A DNA stretch of 59,589 nt from Funneliformis mosseae (taxonomy: Eukaryota > Glomeromycota > Glomeromycetes > Glomerales > Glomeraceae), in NCBI GenBank assembly GCA_910592005.1, contig CAJVPP010000033.1:1-59589 (forward strand). The letters are read 5' to 3'. The notes under the pieces are model-generated. The model was not told the DNA's origin and searched no databases. It saw nothing but the letters and a program-made list of their open reading frames with translations. Below, in pieces: positions 11,912 to 23,525 of this stretch. The position numbers and the translations under genes were made by a program. Positions within the stretch are counted from its first letter, which is position 1. The number at the start of each line of letters is the position of its first letter.

Positions 11912-12202
11912 CACGACAAAAAAAAAAAATCTAAAAATATTTTCAGAATTAGAATTAACTTTTTATTTATTTTTCATCTTTCCCAGCAAAATGGTCTCAT
12001 AAAAAGTCGGTTGTACAAAATTCCAGCATGGTCGAAAATGCTATATTTTTGAAATTGACCGAACATCGTGTTTTAATTAATTCAACCAGTCTGTTTGTTT
12101 GATTTCAAATCTCTAACATGGGACCTTTGTAATAGAAAGGGGGAATCTGCCGGAAAAAAAAATCAATTTTACTTTTATATGCCAAATATGATTTACGCTT
12201 GA

Positions 12203-12275
12203 ATAATCACGTGATTTTTTGTTCAAGGTTTTAATCTTGCCCGAAACTATAACGATAATGTTCGGCCTGCATTCA
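12203..12275. repeat. GCCCGAAA repeat, copy 2
   Basis: Contains 'ATAATCACGTGA' first, then 'gttttaatcttGCCCGAAACtat', a spacer and 'TTCGGCCTGCATT'. In this copy the CACGTG block precedes the hairpin core instead of following it, so the unit may extend on both sides or be rearranged. Confidence 0.75.
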
Positions 12276-13128
12276 TAGTTCCAATATTTTCGGCTATAGG
12301 AAACTAAAAAAACATCGCGTCAAAGTGGTAAATCAATTCATTACATATACGTTCTATAATTGATAAAATAATTTCATTAGCATTTAATATACAAGCAATG
12401 AAAATTTATTCCCTAGAATACGTCAAAAATAATTCAAAATATCTAATATTACTATTTAATATTTATAAAATACCCGAATAAGAAAAAAAAACACCAAGTT
12501 TAATGAAACGACTTCTCGTGACTCGGTTAAAGATATTTATTTATTTATAGTTTCGTAGAAACAAATAAAATTGAAAAATTCAAAAATTGGTTCTTTATTA
12601 GTTATTACGTGTATAAAAATAGTGTCAATATCAATATTTTTAAATTTCATAGGAAAATGAAGAATTAAAACAATAGCAGAAGGTCAATTTGAACAATTAA
12701 CATTGACGATTCATGAAGTAAAAAAAAAAAAATTATAAATAAGTTTCAACGAAAGAAAATACGTCTAAAGAGAATTAAAGACCAAAACTACGATCCTGCA
12801 CCGATGAAGACTGTTAACCACTTACTAAGAAACCGTCCACAAGTGCTGCGTGTACAGATAACAAAAATAATATGTATCGTCCCTCCAAAATTACCAATTC
12901 AAAATACCTTATTCCTAAATCTATAGTCTAGTTTGAAAATTGAAGTTTCAAAATACACGAGAGAAGTCCTAGCTAAGGTGTCTCACAAACCCGTCATATT
13001 GAACCCAAATCAAAGAGGCTCTTCGGACTTACCGAATTCTTGTTACGTAGTGATAGCTTAATTTGTGGAGCATATATAAAGATTATGAAAATAATAAATA
13101 ATCTATTTCGGATGTATCAAAAGGCAAG

Positions 13129-13188
13129 AATGATTTTAATCTCGCCCGAAACTACAATTTTTCGGCCTGCATTAATATAATCACGTGA
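13129..13188. repeat. GCCCGAAA repeat, copy 3
   Basis: Reads 'aatgattttaatctcGCCCGAAAC', 'tacaattt', 'TTCGGCCTGCATTAATATAATCACGTGAA'. Same order of blocks as copy 1, with a shorter gap to CACGTG. Confidence 0.75.
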
Positions 13189-15525
13189 AATTGGCTTTCT
13201 AAAAAAAAAAAAAAACTCACTGTTATTTTGAATAAATAATATTACACCGTCCATAACAAATTACATGTATTCTGAAATTATGTAAATTGGGTTATGTTAA
13301 ATGATACATCAGATTTTATCTGGTGATGCAAGTTGGACGACTGAAACGACAGAGTCCGCCTTGGCTAATCTCAAATTAACCGAGCCTGTACAATACCAAT
13401 TTTGAATAAAGTAATATCAGAACGTCACAAATGAAATTTTAGCCGAATGGGATTCTTGCAGATTCAAATTTTAATTCTAACCAAGCAAACAAAGTTGTGA
13501 AATTTTTAATGTATTAGAAAACTTACATTTTAAACATGCAATAAGTTGTTTGGATAAAATATATGATATGTCAATTTTAATACTATAATCAATTTTGAGC
13601 GAGCCTGTATAATGAATTACGAAATGCCTAAACGATACAAAATTCTTATGCAAAGACGGTATGTCAAATAACATACATACAGTCTTCGTTGTCATTATTA
13701 TTTATTTTTTTTTTTTTTATTTTCATTTTTTTTTATGAAAAAAAAAAATTTATAAATATTTAAACAAAACATAACATTAATTGCATACCTTTCTTCATTA
13801 TTATTCTTTGTGTAGGTTTGTTCTACATAGGTTAACCAAATCTCATTCAAAGGTGATGTTATGAAACCACAGAAGTTCCATGGACTCCTTCCATCGTTAA
13901 ACAAGCTTATTAAGTGAGAATGCATTTCATTTCATTTGTGTAATGGGGACACAAAACATCATGTGACCATTGCATTTTGCACAGCTAAATCGCCTTCGTT
14001 GAACAAAAAAAAAAAAATTCCAAAAGATCAATATTTTATCAAATGACATTTTCCTAAAGAAGGAATTGAAATATCCTTTATGAGTGAATTTTTTTTTATG
14101 ATGAGAAATTCTCAATTCCAATGACAATTTTGTTTTACGTACCTTTACGAGAATCGGCGAAACTTGTAGAAATCTAACATTGTGTTCTTTTCACCAGATC
14201 AAAACAATAAACAAAAAGACGTGCAAATTTTTTTATCCGAAATGAAACATTCAAGATAACTTTAAAAGTAAATATGATCTAATCTTAATCGGTAATACCA
14301 GTTCTCATGATTCTTCCACGGAATTCGGCAAGATAATTGGAAGGGTCGGGCATACCACAGCTACAAAGCCACAACAGCTACTGAGGCTATCTATCACATT
14401 CTTACTTTTTTTTTTTTATTTTAAGCGTTCATTCATTAAAAAAAAATATGCAATTGCTTTTCCTCTTATACAAGAGATAACATCAGAATTACTATTTTGA
14501 GTTTTTTTTGGACAAAGAAAATTTAAATTTAAATAAAGTTAATGCAATTTAAAATTTAATTTTGTAGTTTTATTTAATAACACAAAGGGTCCAATGACCG
14601 GTCTCATGACAAAATCAACAGCGCGAAAAAAAATAAAGATAACTTTCTATTTTCGAAGCGACACAAATGCTTTTTAAATTACGGTAAGGATTTGCATCTT
14701 CAAGAAGGTTGGATATGAAAGTAATCAATCAACAAAAAACTTTTAAGAAATCCTTAACATGGAATTCGGTTTGGCAATTCGTCATCTCATGATCATTCAT
14801 CCATGGATGACACCAAATTTATAAATTTCCCAGGAAAAATAGCTCATCATGAGGGTTGCACGGTATCGAAAGAAAGGAAAAACACATGAGGCACATTTCG
14901 TTTCCAATTCATTTGACTTTTATACTAAATAGTCCATTTGTTTATATGATTTCATTTTAAATAGGAAAATTCATTTAGGCGTATTCAGCGCATTCCTGGT
15001 CCTGGGTCGAGGAATCAAAATTGTTCGGTCTCGTGAATAAATATGATTTGCATTTTAATTTCCTGTTTCTTGGAAGATCTTCCCTTTCACTATTAATAAT
15101 ATCATCAAATGATCGGTGTTGAACTCCGGCAAATTATCACAATCTCCGATAAGTTTTTTGGTATAGAAAAAGGCTTCAAAAATTCAAAACTTAGATAATG
15201 CATGGCATAACGAATAAACAAATAGTTTCCACGTTTTTTTTTTTGGATCACCGAATGTTTCAATCATTGTTGATCATCTGACACATTCAGGTGACCAACT
15301 TGAAGAAAAATTAATAAATAGTGAGCCTCAACTATCTCGGAAAAAAACCAACAAAAGTGTAAAGTCCTTTGTTCACGACTAGATCAATAGATAAATCCTT
15401 AATTTCTTTTGTTCGTTTCTAACGTCCTTTTAAATTACTTATTCATTAGATAGATTTTTTTCGATTTATTACATTGTATATATTGTTTATTATATATTAA
15501 TTTCTTACCTTTTTTGTTTATAAAA

Positions 15526-16647
15526 ATGAAAGTGGAAACCAAACTAACTAGAAAAGCACAATATTCATCAGATATTAATGTTGGTCACTGGAGTAAAGAG
15601 GTACAGTATAACTCGTCAATTCATTTGCGCATGATAAATTTGCAGATTTTAAAAGCAATTATTATAATCGTTAGGAGGATGCAAAATTAAAAAAATTGGT
15701 TTACAAAGATGGCGCTAGAAGATGGCGCACGATTGCCTCGAAAATGGGAACTCGCGACGCAAAGCAATGTCGAGAAAGGTACGTTACTCTCCTCGATGTA
15801 AAACATTTTTGAAATTTACGTAAATTTTAACGTAATTTCGAATTATCTTCAAGATTTTGTGGACATCTCGACGAAAAAAGTAAGGACTTCACCGGAATTC
15901 TTCTTAATTGGAACGATAGAATTTGTAAATAATTAATTGCATACTCATTTTTTTTTTGGTAAACTAGTCAACAAGGACCAATTATCGCCTGAAGAAGATT
16001 TATTAGTCATCCATTATCGTAGTCAAGGTTTTGGTTGGGCAAATATTGCAAAGCTTCTTAAAAACGGAAGAACGCCAAATCATGTTAAAAACAATTACAA
16101 TCAACGCTTGGCAAAAGGATTATCCGTGTCCAGACCTTCGCGTAATCATGGTTTAGTTGGCAACGATGCGACTATATCAAGGTAAGGTTGCAATTTTTTA
16201 TCGCTTCTTTTAGCAAGTTTTAAAATATTTTTACGAGATCGGATTATTTTTTTAAAAAAGATCCGTTATGAACAAAACTTCTGATTCCGAAAAAATTTCC
16301 GAAATATATATGAGGTAAGATAACATTTTTTTTTTTTAATCACTTTAATCATAAATTTTTTAATTTTTTAAGAGTTCAAAAAAAATAATATTCAATTTCG
16401 TTTAAAAGAAACGATACGTTTAAGACCTCCATATCTAAAACATCATACGAAACGTCGTTCGTAAAAACCGAAACTTTCGATACTTCCAAAACTTCCGAAA
16501 CATCCGAAATTCCCAAAACAAGGTAAACATCACTTTTTTTTTTTTATTTTTTTTTTGTTTGTGGAATAGCGATTTCTCAATTTCTTTCAACCTTTCAGAA
16601 ACCCTTTGGTTTCACGACAATTGACATTAGAATTTATTTTAAATTAA
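15526..16647 (+). CDS. Two-repeat Myb/SANT DNA-binding protein, 7 exons
   Basis: Exons 15526-15600, 15675-15778, 15854-15879, 15968-16181, 16261-16314, 16409-16522 and 16599-16647 give 186 residues, with all phases consistent. The first Myb repeat (about residues 21-70) has W at HWSKEEDAKLKKLV, W at ARRWRTIASKMGTRDAKQCR and the recognition-helix pattern KQCRERF. The second (about 76-125) runs DQLSPEEDLLVIHYRSQGFG, WANIAKLL and RTPNHVKNNYNQRL. Two tandem repeats of this kind bind DNA in the nucleus. The tail (126-186) is Ser/Thr/Lys-rich with KTSETSE-like runs, typical of a flexible phosphorylatable segment. Targets are unknown. Several exons are very small (26 and 54 nt), so other annotations could easily miss or misjoin them. 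Confidence 0.88.
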
Positions 16648-17568
16648 AAATCCTAACCCTTTATGATAAGTAAATCTGTAAGATAATTTGTAAGTTTAAA
16701 ATTAAAAAAATGTAATTAATACTTATGTAAAAAGAAATAAAGAGATTTTTTTTTTCAAAAAAAAATTATGATGCATGTGACTGACTTCCTTATCTAAAAT
16801 GTCCATAAGGGAAAAATCTACAAATTTAATATATCAGCTGATAAATTCGAAATACTGGTTATTGGTTATTGGTCATGTACGGGGAAAGATGACTCGTAAA
16901 ATTTAATGAGAATGAACCAAATTAGGAAATCTAAATACTTTCGTTTCCATTTTCCATTTAATGATGGTCATTCCCATTGTGTTAATACCTAATTCACGAG
17001 AATGTAATGAAGGTAAACCGTAAAAAAAATTGAATTACTAATATGGTTTATCAAAAAATCCGTATAACCCGGTTTAGCAATACTGAATGAATGTTCATTC
17101 TGTTGGTTAAATTAGGTATCGAAAATATTAATTAAACTTGTTTATAAATCTTAATGCACGCCCAAGCTGTCATGGGAACTCATTAAATGAATAATGCGCA
17201 GAACATCAAACCCGTTACCTGAGCCCGTGGCACATTCCTATTCAGGCGAAAAGACGTTAATGGTATAGAAGCGCAGCAACACTCCCAAAATGATGTTACC
17301 CTGCATTGACTAATCAAGAAACACTACGACCGTGTAATCACAAGGATGACAACTCTTTAATTGGGGCGCCTGATTTCTGTATAATGTGACTCGTCCGCCC
17401 TTGTCATCGGACGTTACATCCAACACATTTTTTTTTTTGTTTAAACAATGAAATCCTTTATGTGTTTCAAAATATGAAAGTTTTGTGTGTTACTTTGGAT
17501 GTAAGATTAACTAGTTAATTTACAAATTTACATTTCCTAATTACAAATATACATCATTTCTTCCCCTC
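16648..17568. other. Intergenic; convergent 3' ends, GC-richer orphan block
   Basis: Spacer between the 3' ends of the Myb gene (+) and the methyltransferase gene (-). 17150-17430 is noticeably richer in G+C than surrounding intergenic DNA (for example 'ggggcgcctgatttctg', 'gactcgtccgcccttgtcat'), but no open frame or RNA gene is evident there. Confidence 0.5.
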
Positions 17569-18552
17569 TTAATTCTTTTGCCCGTACACCCTTACGTACT
17601 TTATGGAAGTTTTCAATCTTTTGACTTCATTATGAAATTCCTGAATTAATTCCTCGTATTCCTCCTTCGTACAACCCATAGTTTCTGACATTATATCTCT
17701 TGGATTTTGCAAATTTAATTCGAAATCTCGAAGTAAATATTGTCCGGCTCGTCCTCCTTCATTTCCCAAGAAGCATTCCTTCTCCTCTCTTTTAATGCTG
17801 CCAATTTGATCTGTCTCACGTAACAATCTGACGAATTCTGAACCTATCAGAGGGTTGATTTGCCTGGATTCAAGATAAAATCGGTCTAAATGAAAAAAAA
17901 ATGTTATGATTAATAAATTGACGCGAAATCATTGGTGAATTTTCTTTTTTTTTTGAAACATACATGCGGTCATCAATCGTTTCGTAGCCTCGCCTTCATT
18001 GTAAAATTTGTTTTCACAATCCATTATTTCTATCCACCCTCCGCGTTTACATACACGAACGAGTTCGTTTACAATCCGTTCCTGCCATTGTTCTTTCGTG
18101 AACGATACGAATTGAAGAAACACAAAATCAAATGTTTCCGAGGCAAATGGTAACCTCTCTAATGTATCCAACTTTAAGAATATGGCATTTAAATCTGAAA
18201 CATTTGTAGGAATAACCGAGGAGTCAACGTCTACACCGAAAAAATTGTCCCATCGATATTCTCTTGCCATATTTAACAACCAACATCCTGTACCTGGGCC
18301 ACATCCAATATTCAATATTCTCGCATTCCCAGCGTTCAGTCGCTCAATGATCGGCGAAGAGAAATTTCCTTGCCATATAAACCTGTGTACATAATGTATC
18401 ATTTGTGAAAACGATGTCTCCCCGTCTTCATCAGGGATGGCAAATCTGTCGCTGATTCCGTTAATATTATTATTATTCATGTTATTGTTAACTACCTCGA
18501 GGCTGATTGGGACGTTATCATCAACTAAATGTTTACTCTTGTGGCAACCCAT
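17569..18552 (-). CDS. Class I SAM-dependent methyltransferase with N-terminal MGC lipidation-like motif (2 exons)
   Basis: Exons on the minus strand: 18552-17964 and 17885-17569, giving 301 residues (donor GTATGT, acceptor TTTAG). SAM-binding motif I is ILNIGCGPGTG (about residues 79-89). The acidic end of the second strand is FGVDVD (about 105-110), followed by LPFASETFDFVFLQF and a post-I block LVRVCKRGGWIEIMD. This is the Rossmann-fold methyltransferase pattern; substrate unknown. I chose the ATG at 18552 because it gives MGCHKSK, a classic N-myristoylation start (Met-Gly) with adjacent Cys for palmitoylation, which would put the enzyme on a membrane. An in-frame ATG at 18618 would add 22 residues and remove this. 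A paralogue lies at 23526-24614 with an intron at the same place. Confidence 0.88.
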
Positions 18553-19204
18553 TATGAAGAGGCACGAATTTTTTTCTCGAGGTAATTTTTTTTTTGAAAA
18601 GTTCGGATCGATTGTCAAGTTGGTGGCCAGACGATTAGGCGAAGATGAAGAAAAAATTATTATTATTGTACAATTTATTTATTTTATTTTATTTTTTTAA
18701 TAATTTATATATTTTTTTTCCTTTTTTCCCTTTTTTTTTTTTTTGTAGAAGAGTTTCTTTAAATAGTCAAAGAATTTTTTATCGACCAGAAATACTAAGA
18801 TCAGAACCCAGTCATGTTGTATGACATTCCTGGTTCAAGGAATGTAGGGAATATTCGCATGGCAATGTTTTTCGTCATTTAAGGAAGGTGATACCAGAAG
18901 ATAAACAAACATTTTTTGTGCCCTTGCTCTTTATACAATCACTCAACAAACGTAAACGAATATGAGAAAATAACTCAATTGGAATAACAATATTAATATC
19001 AAAATTTATAAAATCAACTTATCCATCATCAATCAAGAACAAAGTAATGTTTATTGTTTACAAATCATCTAATGTCGGAAATGAGTTTATCACACCTAAT
19101 GAAACTATCAATCAATTATAAAAAGAATCTAAATATAGCATGAACTGTCAAAACTTTAAATTTAAACTCTCTTAGATTGAAATATCTTAATAATATTTAG
19201 ATGA

Positions 19205-19559
19205 CGAATGTGGGACATGGAGCGCATGTTCGTTTTGCATAACTCGAATCAAAAAGAACAGATTGAGCTAAAAGCTCAATGTGTGTTATCACACTGATGT
19301 GTTATTACAATGCATGCTATACGTGTGCTCACGACCTTGTCAAACCTTGATTCAAAGAATGTTAAAATTGGATAGTAAGTGTGATGAAGAATGTCTACCG
19401 AATTCCGTAAATAACTTCTCGAGGTGTGATGATAATGGACAGTTTTTTTCATTTTCCCATGCGACGCCAAAGTGCCATAAATTTCAACCTAAAAATAAGA
19501 AAGATCCTCGTGTTGCTGTTTCGCATAGTTTGATGTCATATTTATTTATTGTTATTATT

Positions 19560-19565
<6 letters not shown>
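19205..19565 (+). pseudogene. Cysteine-rich coding-like stretch with in-frame stop (possible secreted-protein relic)
   Basis: One plus-strand frame reads ECGTWSACSFCITRIKKNRL, meets TAA at 19269-19271, and continues KLNVCYHTDVLLQCMLYVCS, then RPCQTLIQRML, CDEEC and KCHKFQPKNKKDPR before stopping at 19565. The spacing of Cys with CGTWSACS weakly resembles the start of a thrombospondin type 1 repeat. A 'tttag' acceptor-like site lies just before the first block. It may be an exon set whose intron I cannot place, or a gene broken by the TAA. Its GC content and many cysteines argue against chance, but it remains tentative. Confidence 0.3.
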
Positions 19566-19603
<38 letters not shown>

Positions 19604-20455
19604 AGCAAAGAAAATTTTTAATCCCTTTCGACCTTTAGTTAATTTTAATTCGTCGCTTTTTTAACCATATGGCCCTAAACGGATGTGAGCGGAAACCCAT
19701 TGGATGTGTTTAACACATGTTACCACCATTCATGATTTTGTAAAACCTGTTACGACTTTGTTCTGGTAAACCTTTTCGTTGAAACAAAGTACAGGTTTAT
19801 TTATTAAATGGATATAATTAAAAAATAACTATTTTCCTTAAAAGAAATTATTGATTGATTTATTTATATTTTGCTCACAATGATTGTTTTAATCTCTTTA
19901 ATCTCTTTTTTTTTTTTAAAAAAAAAAAAATTAATTTAACCATTTCCGATTAATAAAAAAATTTCTTTTTGTTTCACTCACTTTCCTTTTTTCGGTTTAT
20001 TGTTTTTATTACATCCCCCCCTTTCTTTTATTTTATATAACGTGCTTCCACGTTCTCTAAATAGATCGATTTTTCATAAATTAATATTATGCATTGACAA
20101 GACGATTGAGAATGGGTTATGTAAGCTCAAACAATTGAAAAAAAAAAAAAAAAATCTTTTTTTTTTTTTTTTTTTTAGAAAATTCCATTCGTAAGATGAT
20201 AAAAATAATTTTTTTTTTTTTTCATCAACGGTTTGTGATTCAGGAAAAATAACTTGAAAAAGATGTAGCTTCGTGGTTGATTAAGTAGTTTGTGCTTCCG
20301 CGTGGTGATTTTCTTTAATATAAAAAACGGTAAGATGGATGTTCTAAAGGAATTCTGATAAATGTGCATGATCTATTTTACTATGGGTTGATTTCATATC
20401 GTGAAAGTTTAATTAATAAATTGTTACATTTTTGAATCATTCCGTAAAGATAACC

Positions 20456-20496
<41 letters not shown>

Positions 20497-21047
20497 TTGA
20501 AATCCACACATTGCAAAAAATCATCGAAACATCGAAAAAAAAAACCCCCACCAACCCCCAGCTTTACGAAATCACGAAATGATAGAACATGAACTTTGAT
20601 TGGAATTTCCCTCCTTTTGCATCCAAATTACGGTTTTACTTCTTTATATGAATCATTATACATGTAAAGATTTGAATCGCTGTGTTAAAAATAAACACAA
20701 TTTAATTGGTGTAACAACTTTAATCAAATCAGGAATATTCCAGTTAGAAATAAATTTAAAAAAAAAGGTTTCCCGTTATAATAGGATTAAATAAATCAAA
20801 CTCGGTGGTGTCCTTTACGCTCTTTTACGGTTAATTTGTTAAATTTCAACATAAATTTACTGTATAATGATGGATTTATTTTGATCCGGTAAACCTCTCC
20901 AGATGTCGCATGAACTCGAGAACGAATCAAATCAAACTTGGTTTATTTTTTTTTTTAATCCTGACAAACGAACGAATGCAGGTCATAAGAAAACCTCACG
21001 TTAATACGGACACCAAAAAAAAAAAACTTCGAAACAAAAACTCTCGG

Positions 21048-21106
21048 GTTTCGACGGGGTCATTGGCAAAACTGTAATAAAACCTTATTGGCAAACCCGT
21101 CGAAAC
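21048..21106. repeat. Short inverted repeat GTTTCGACGGG / CCCGTCGAAAC
   Basis: Perfect 11-bp arms at 21048-21058 and 21096-21106. Both arms are accompanied by 'ttggcaaa' copies, and looser 'cccgtcaaaa' and 'ccgtcgaaat' copies occur at about 21124 and 21166. Looks like the remains of a small repeat cluster; nature unknown. Confidence 0.55.
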
Positions 21107-21419
21107 TCGAAACCATAATAAAATCCCGTCAAAAGTCAAAACTATATCATATACTTATTAACAAATCCGTCGAAATATAGGGGTTCGACTTTTGCCATTT
21201 GCTAAAATGAGTTTTGCCAGGCAACTATAGATGTCACGTAACTGATCCTTTATTATGCGCCGAGGATTTATGTTGTCAAGAAAAAAAAAAAAAATGCCAA
21301 GATGATATCTTTTATTAAAGAAAGAGCAACCAAAGGAATGAATTATCATGGATAAGAGAGTTTCTTGAGTAATAATAAAAAGTACTAATCATCAACGATT
21401 CAAAAATGTGAAGCGTTCA

Positions 21420-22528
21420 TTACTTTTGAACGCTCCTTTGTTCTTTGGTTGGCAACGATTTTTGTTCGACCAATTTCATTTCAGTTTGATAGGCCATGCC
21501 ATCATCTCGTGAAGCCCAATGATCAGCCTTAAGGTCACGATTACACTTTGGATGAATATTCTCTCTATTTTTACGGTAATGGGCTGTAGAGACATTAAAT
21601 CTCCTATCACGATCGTCCAATATTTTCTGTGAAAGTTGAAAATCGTCAAGAAATGCCATCATAAGTTGAGGCGGTCCTAAGAATGAATGAATATCAATCA
21701 ATACAACGGATACAAAGTCATCGAATGATGTACCGAAAAGAAGATTGTTACCATATGGTAAAGGATCCCCACGGTCAACTTGCCAAAAATGCCAGGTCTT
21801 TTTTGAAAGTTGGTTACTTGACATATTATCTTAAAAAAGAAAGAAAGAAGGAAAAAAAAAAGGAAATTCTTACTTTTCCATAAGTATCGATTAGTTCTTC
21901 CATGACCACCTTTTCAGCTTTATCGACAGCTGCTTGTGGCACCACCGGTATAAAGGGGCAAATCAACATACCCGACTTTACCTCATAAACGTGAGAATGC
22001 CAATAGATTTTTTCTTCTTCAGGAAGACCTAAAAAGGTATTTCGCCGTGGATTAGCATTGGCACATGACTTTGTATTCAAATCCAATCCTGCACATTGCT
22101 TGTACTTTGAAATAGCCTAGCCGAGATAATATATTCAACGCCAATCAATCGTGCGTCAGGTCTATTAGAATCGTAAATAACGCATTGACGTATTTCATCT
22201 TTAAGGTGACTGCAATAATGATGAGATTCTACTTGACGAGACATATCGTGACTTTTGGAACGAAAAAAAAAAATTCACGTTTTTTAAATAGATAATTTCG
22301 CAAATAGAAAGAATTTGTAAAGAGTTAATTATATGTCTCACCTGTAAAAATGAAAACCACAAACGTGTTCATGGATCTTATTGACAGGATCGAAATTTTG
22401 ACCCGCTGCTTCGATCAAACTATTTACTTTCTGATAAGTCAAAATCGATCAATTATTATTCATTCACAAAGAATATATAACTTTAATTAATCGCTGAAGC
22501 GAATCCGTACCGGAAGATTTTCTGCCAT
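21420..22528 (-). CDS. DUF1264 / oil-body-associated-protein-like, 6 exons
   Basis: Minus-strand exons 22528-22511, 22430-22342, 22251-22106, 22028-21874, 21797-21752 and 21676-21420 give 236 residues with every junction in phase. Family blocks in order: HVCGFHFYSHDMSRQVESHH (about 29-48), CSHLKDEIRQCVIYDS, ARLIGVEYIIS, LPEEEKIYWHSHVYEVKSG (about 87-105), YGKTWHFWQVDRGDPLPYG and PPQLMMAF. These match the DUF1264 (plant oil-body-associated protein, OBAP) family, which also has fungal members. Plant OBAPs sit on lipid droplets; the biochemical activity is unknown. In a lipid-storing fungus a droplet role is plausible but inferred. The intron at 21751-21677 is 75 nt with no in-frame stop, so retained transcripts would insert 25 residues. 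The tail is hydrophilic. Start: ATG at 22528 followed by a 6-codon first exon (MAENLP). Confidence 0.88.
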
Positions 22529-22805
22529 TATATGAAAAGAAATAAAATTCGTAATGAAATCCTTTAATCTTTGTTAATATATTTTTTATAATAAATCAAC
22601 AATTATGTAATGATGATTGTGTTGCGCCAGTGTTACCACTAATTTGTAATAGAGTTGTGGTACCAATAAAGAACTTGCTTTATTAGGAAACGTTTTGATT
22701 TGCATGTGAGGTACAATGCATTATCCCTTTTCCCTCTTCTTTTAACTAATAAGGTACTTCGTTTCTTTTTTTAAAAAAAAATACTTGTAAAAAATTTTTT
22801 TAAAT
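22529..22805. promoter_or_regulatory. Divergent intergenic region (likely shared promoter)
   Basis: 277 bases separate the start codon of the minus-strand DUF1264 gene from that of the plus-strand small membrane-protein gene. The spacing fits a bidirectional fungal promoter. No specific site is identifiable beyond AT-rich tracts. Confidence 0.45.
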
Positions 22806-23099
22806 ATGAAAGATTCTCAATTACAAGAAGACATGACTATGCAAGTTGACAACTTTTCAACCAGCATAAATATAAATTTTTCACAAGATCACAAACATGA
22901 CATAAATAATGAAACTTCCACACCCTTCAACCAAGGCGTAAAAACATCATCTCATATGAGATTCGCGTGGTTTGGCGAAAGGAAATTTTGGTTAATTGTA
23001 TTAATCATGATGATTAAATTGATTGTTATAGTTGGTATGTAAACAAATTTATTTAATTTATTCCGAATAAATAAATATAAATATAAAAGAAAGATTATT

Positions 23100-23131
<32 letters not shown>

Positions 23132-23173
23132 GGGTTGGTTCTCCTATTTCATAACAAGGCTGTAAAAAAATGA
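22806..23173 (+). CDS. Small single-pass membrane protein, 2 exons
   Basis: Exon 1 22806-23034 and exon 2 23133-23173 give 89 residues. The donor is GTATGT, the acceptor follows a long T/A tract, and phase is kept. Residues 1-52 are hydrophilic (Asp/Asn/Gln/Ser-rich). Residues about 58-82 are hydrophobic (KFWLIVLIMMIKLIVIVGLV then LLF), and the protein ends HNKAVKK. The short basic tail suggests a tail-anchored or single-pass topology with a cytosolic N-terminus. No family recognised. Reading through the intron would instead stop at GGTATGTAA after 78 residues. Confidence 0.5.
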
Positions 23174-23525
23174 AATCAACTAAATAGTCTAAATAGTGCT
23201 GTTAATTGGGAATTTGTAATTGTGAGGTTTTTTTTTTTTATAAATAATTATATACATGTGATCAAAAATCTTGTATTATATTTTTCTATAGGATAATAAA
23301 CATATATGAAATCATCGTTTTACTTATTTGATATTTATAGTGATTACTCTAACTCTAAGTTAACAAAAAGACATAATAATATATATATATACAGCTTAAA
23401 AATTCGATTTTTATCATATAAATAGATGGCCATTCATATCTTTTTTCCGTAAACCCTAAAAACAAAGAAAAATGAATTTCGCCAATTTAGCAAGTTTGCC
23501 CAAAAGTGAGATTATACATGGATCT

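Larger units (their letters stand above)
10633..15525. other. Gene-poor region with dispersed repeats
   Basis: About 4.9 kb without a gene I can support. It contains three copies of the GCCCGAAA/TTTCGGCC repeat (listed separately), two 'gagcctgta(c/t)aat' segments near 13382 and 13601, a perfect 14-bp palindrome around a central CCATGG at 14797-14810, and a slightly GC-richer stretch at 14285-14395 with no open frame. Minus-strand frames at 13477-14127 are short and unrelated to known families. The stretch just upstream of 15526 is presumably the Myb-gene promoter. Confidence 0.5.
18553..21419. other. Intergenic with homopolymers and one cysteine-rich frame
   Basis: About 2.9 kb. It contains poly-A at 19563-19601, long T/A tracts at 20136-20176 and 20457-20495, a broken cysteine-rich coding-like stretch (19205-19565, listed separately), and a small inverted repeat at 21048-21106. 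No complete gene is visible. Confidence 0.5.

Noticed and set aside
13477..14127. Three consecutive minus-strand frames as an unrecognised multi-exon gene
   Set aside because: Splice sites do not join them in a consistent frame and no domain is visible. One piece (13796-13925) has a donor-like GTATGC and could still be an exon, but I cannot support it.
17150..17430. tRNA or other structured RNA in the GC-richer block
   Set aside because: No A-box/B-box pair or cloverleaf could be traced by eye.
18437..18700. Plus-strand 87-codon frame with hydrophobic stretch
   Set aside because: Antisense to the methyltransferase N-terminus and its leader.
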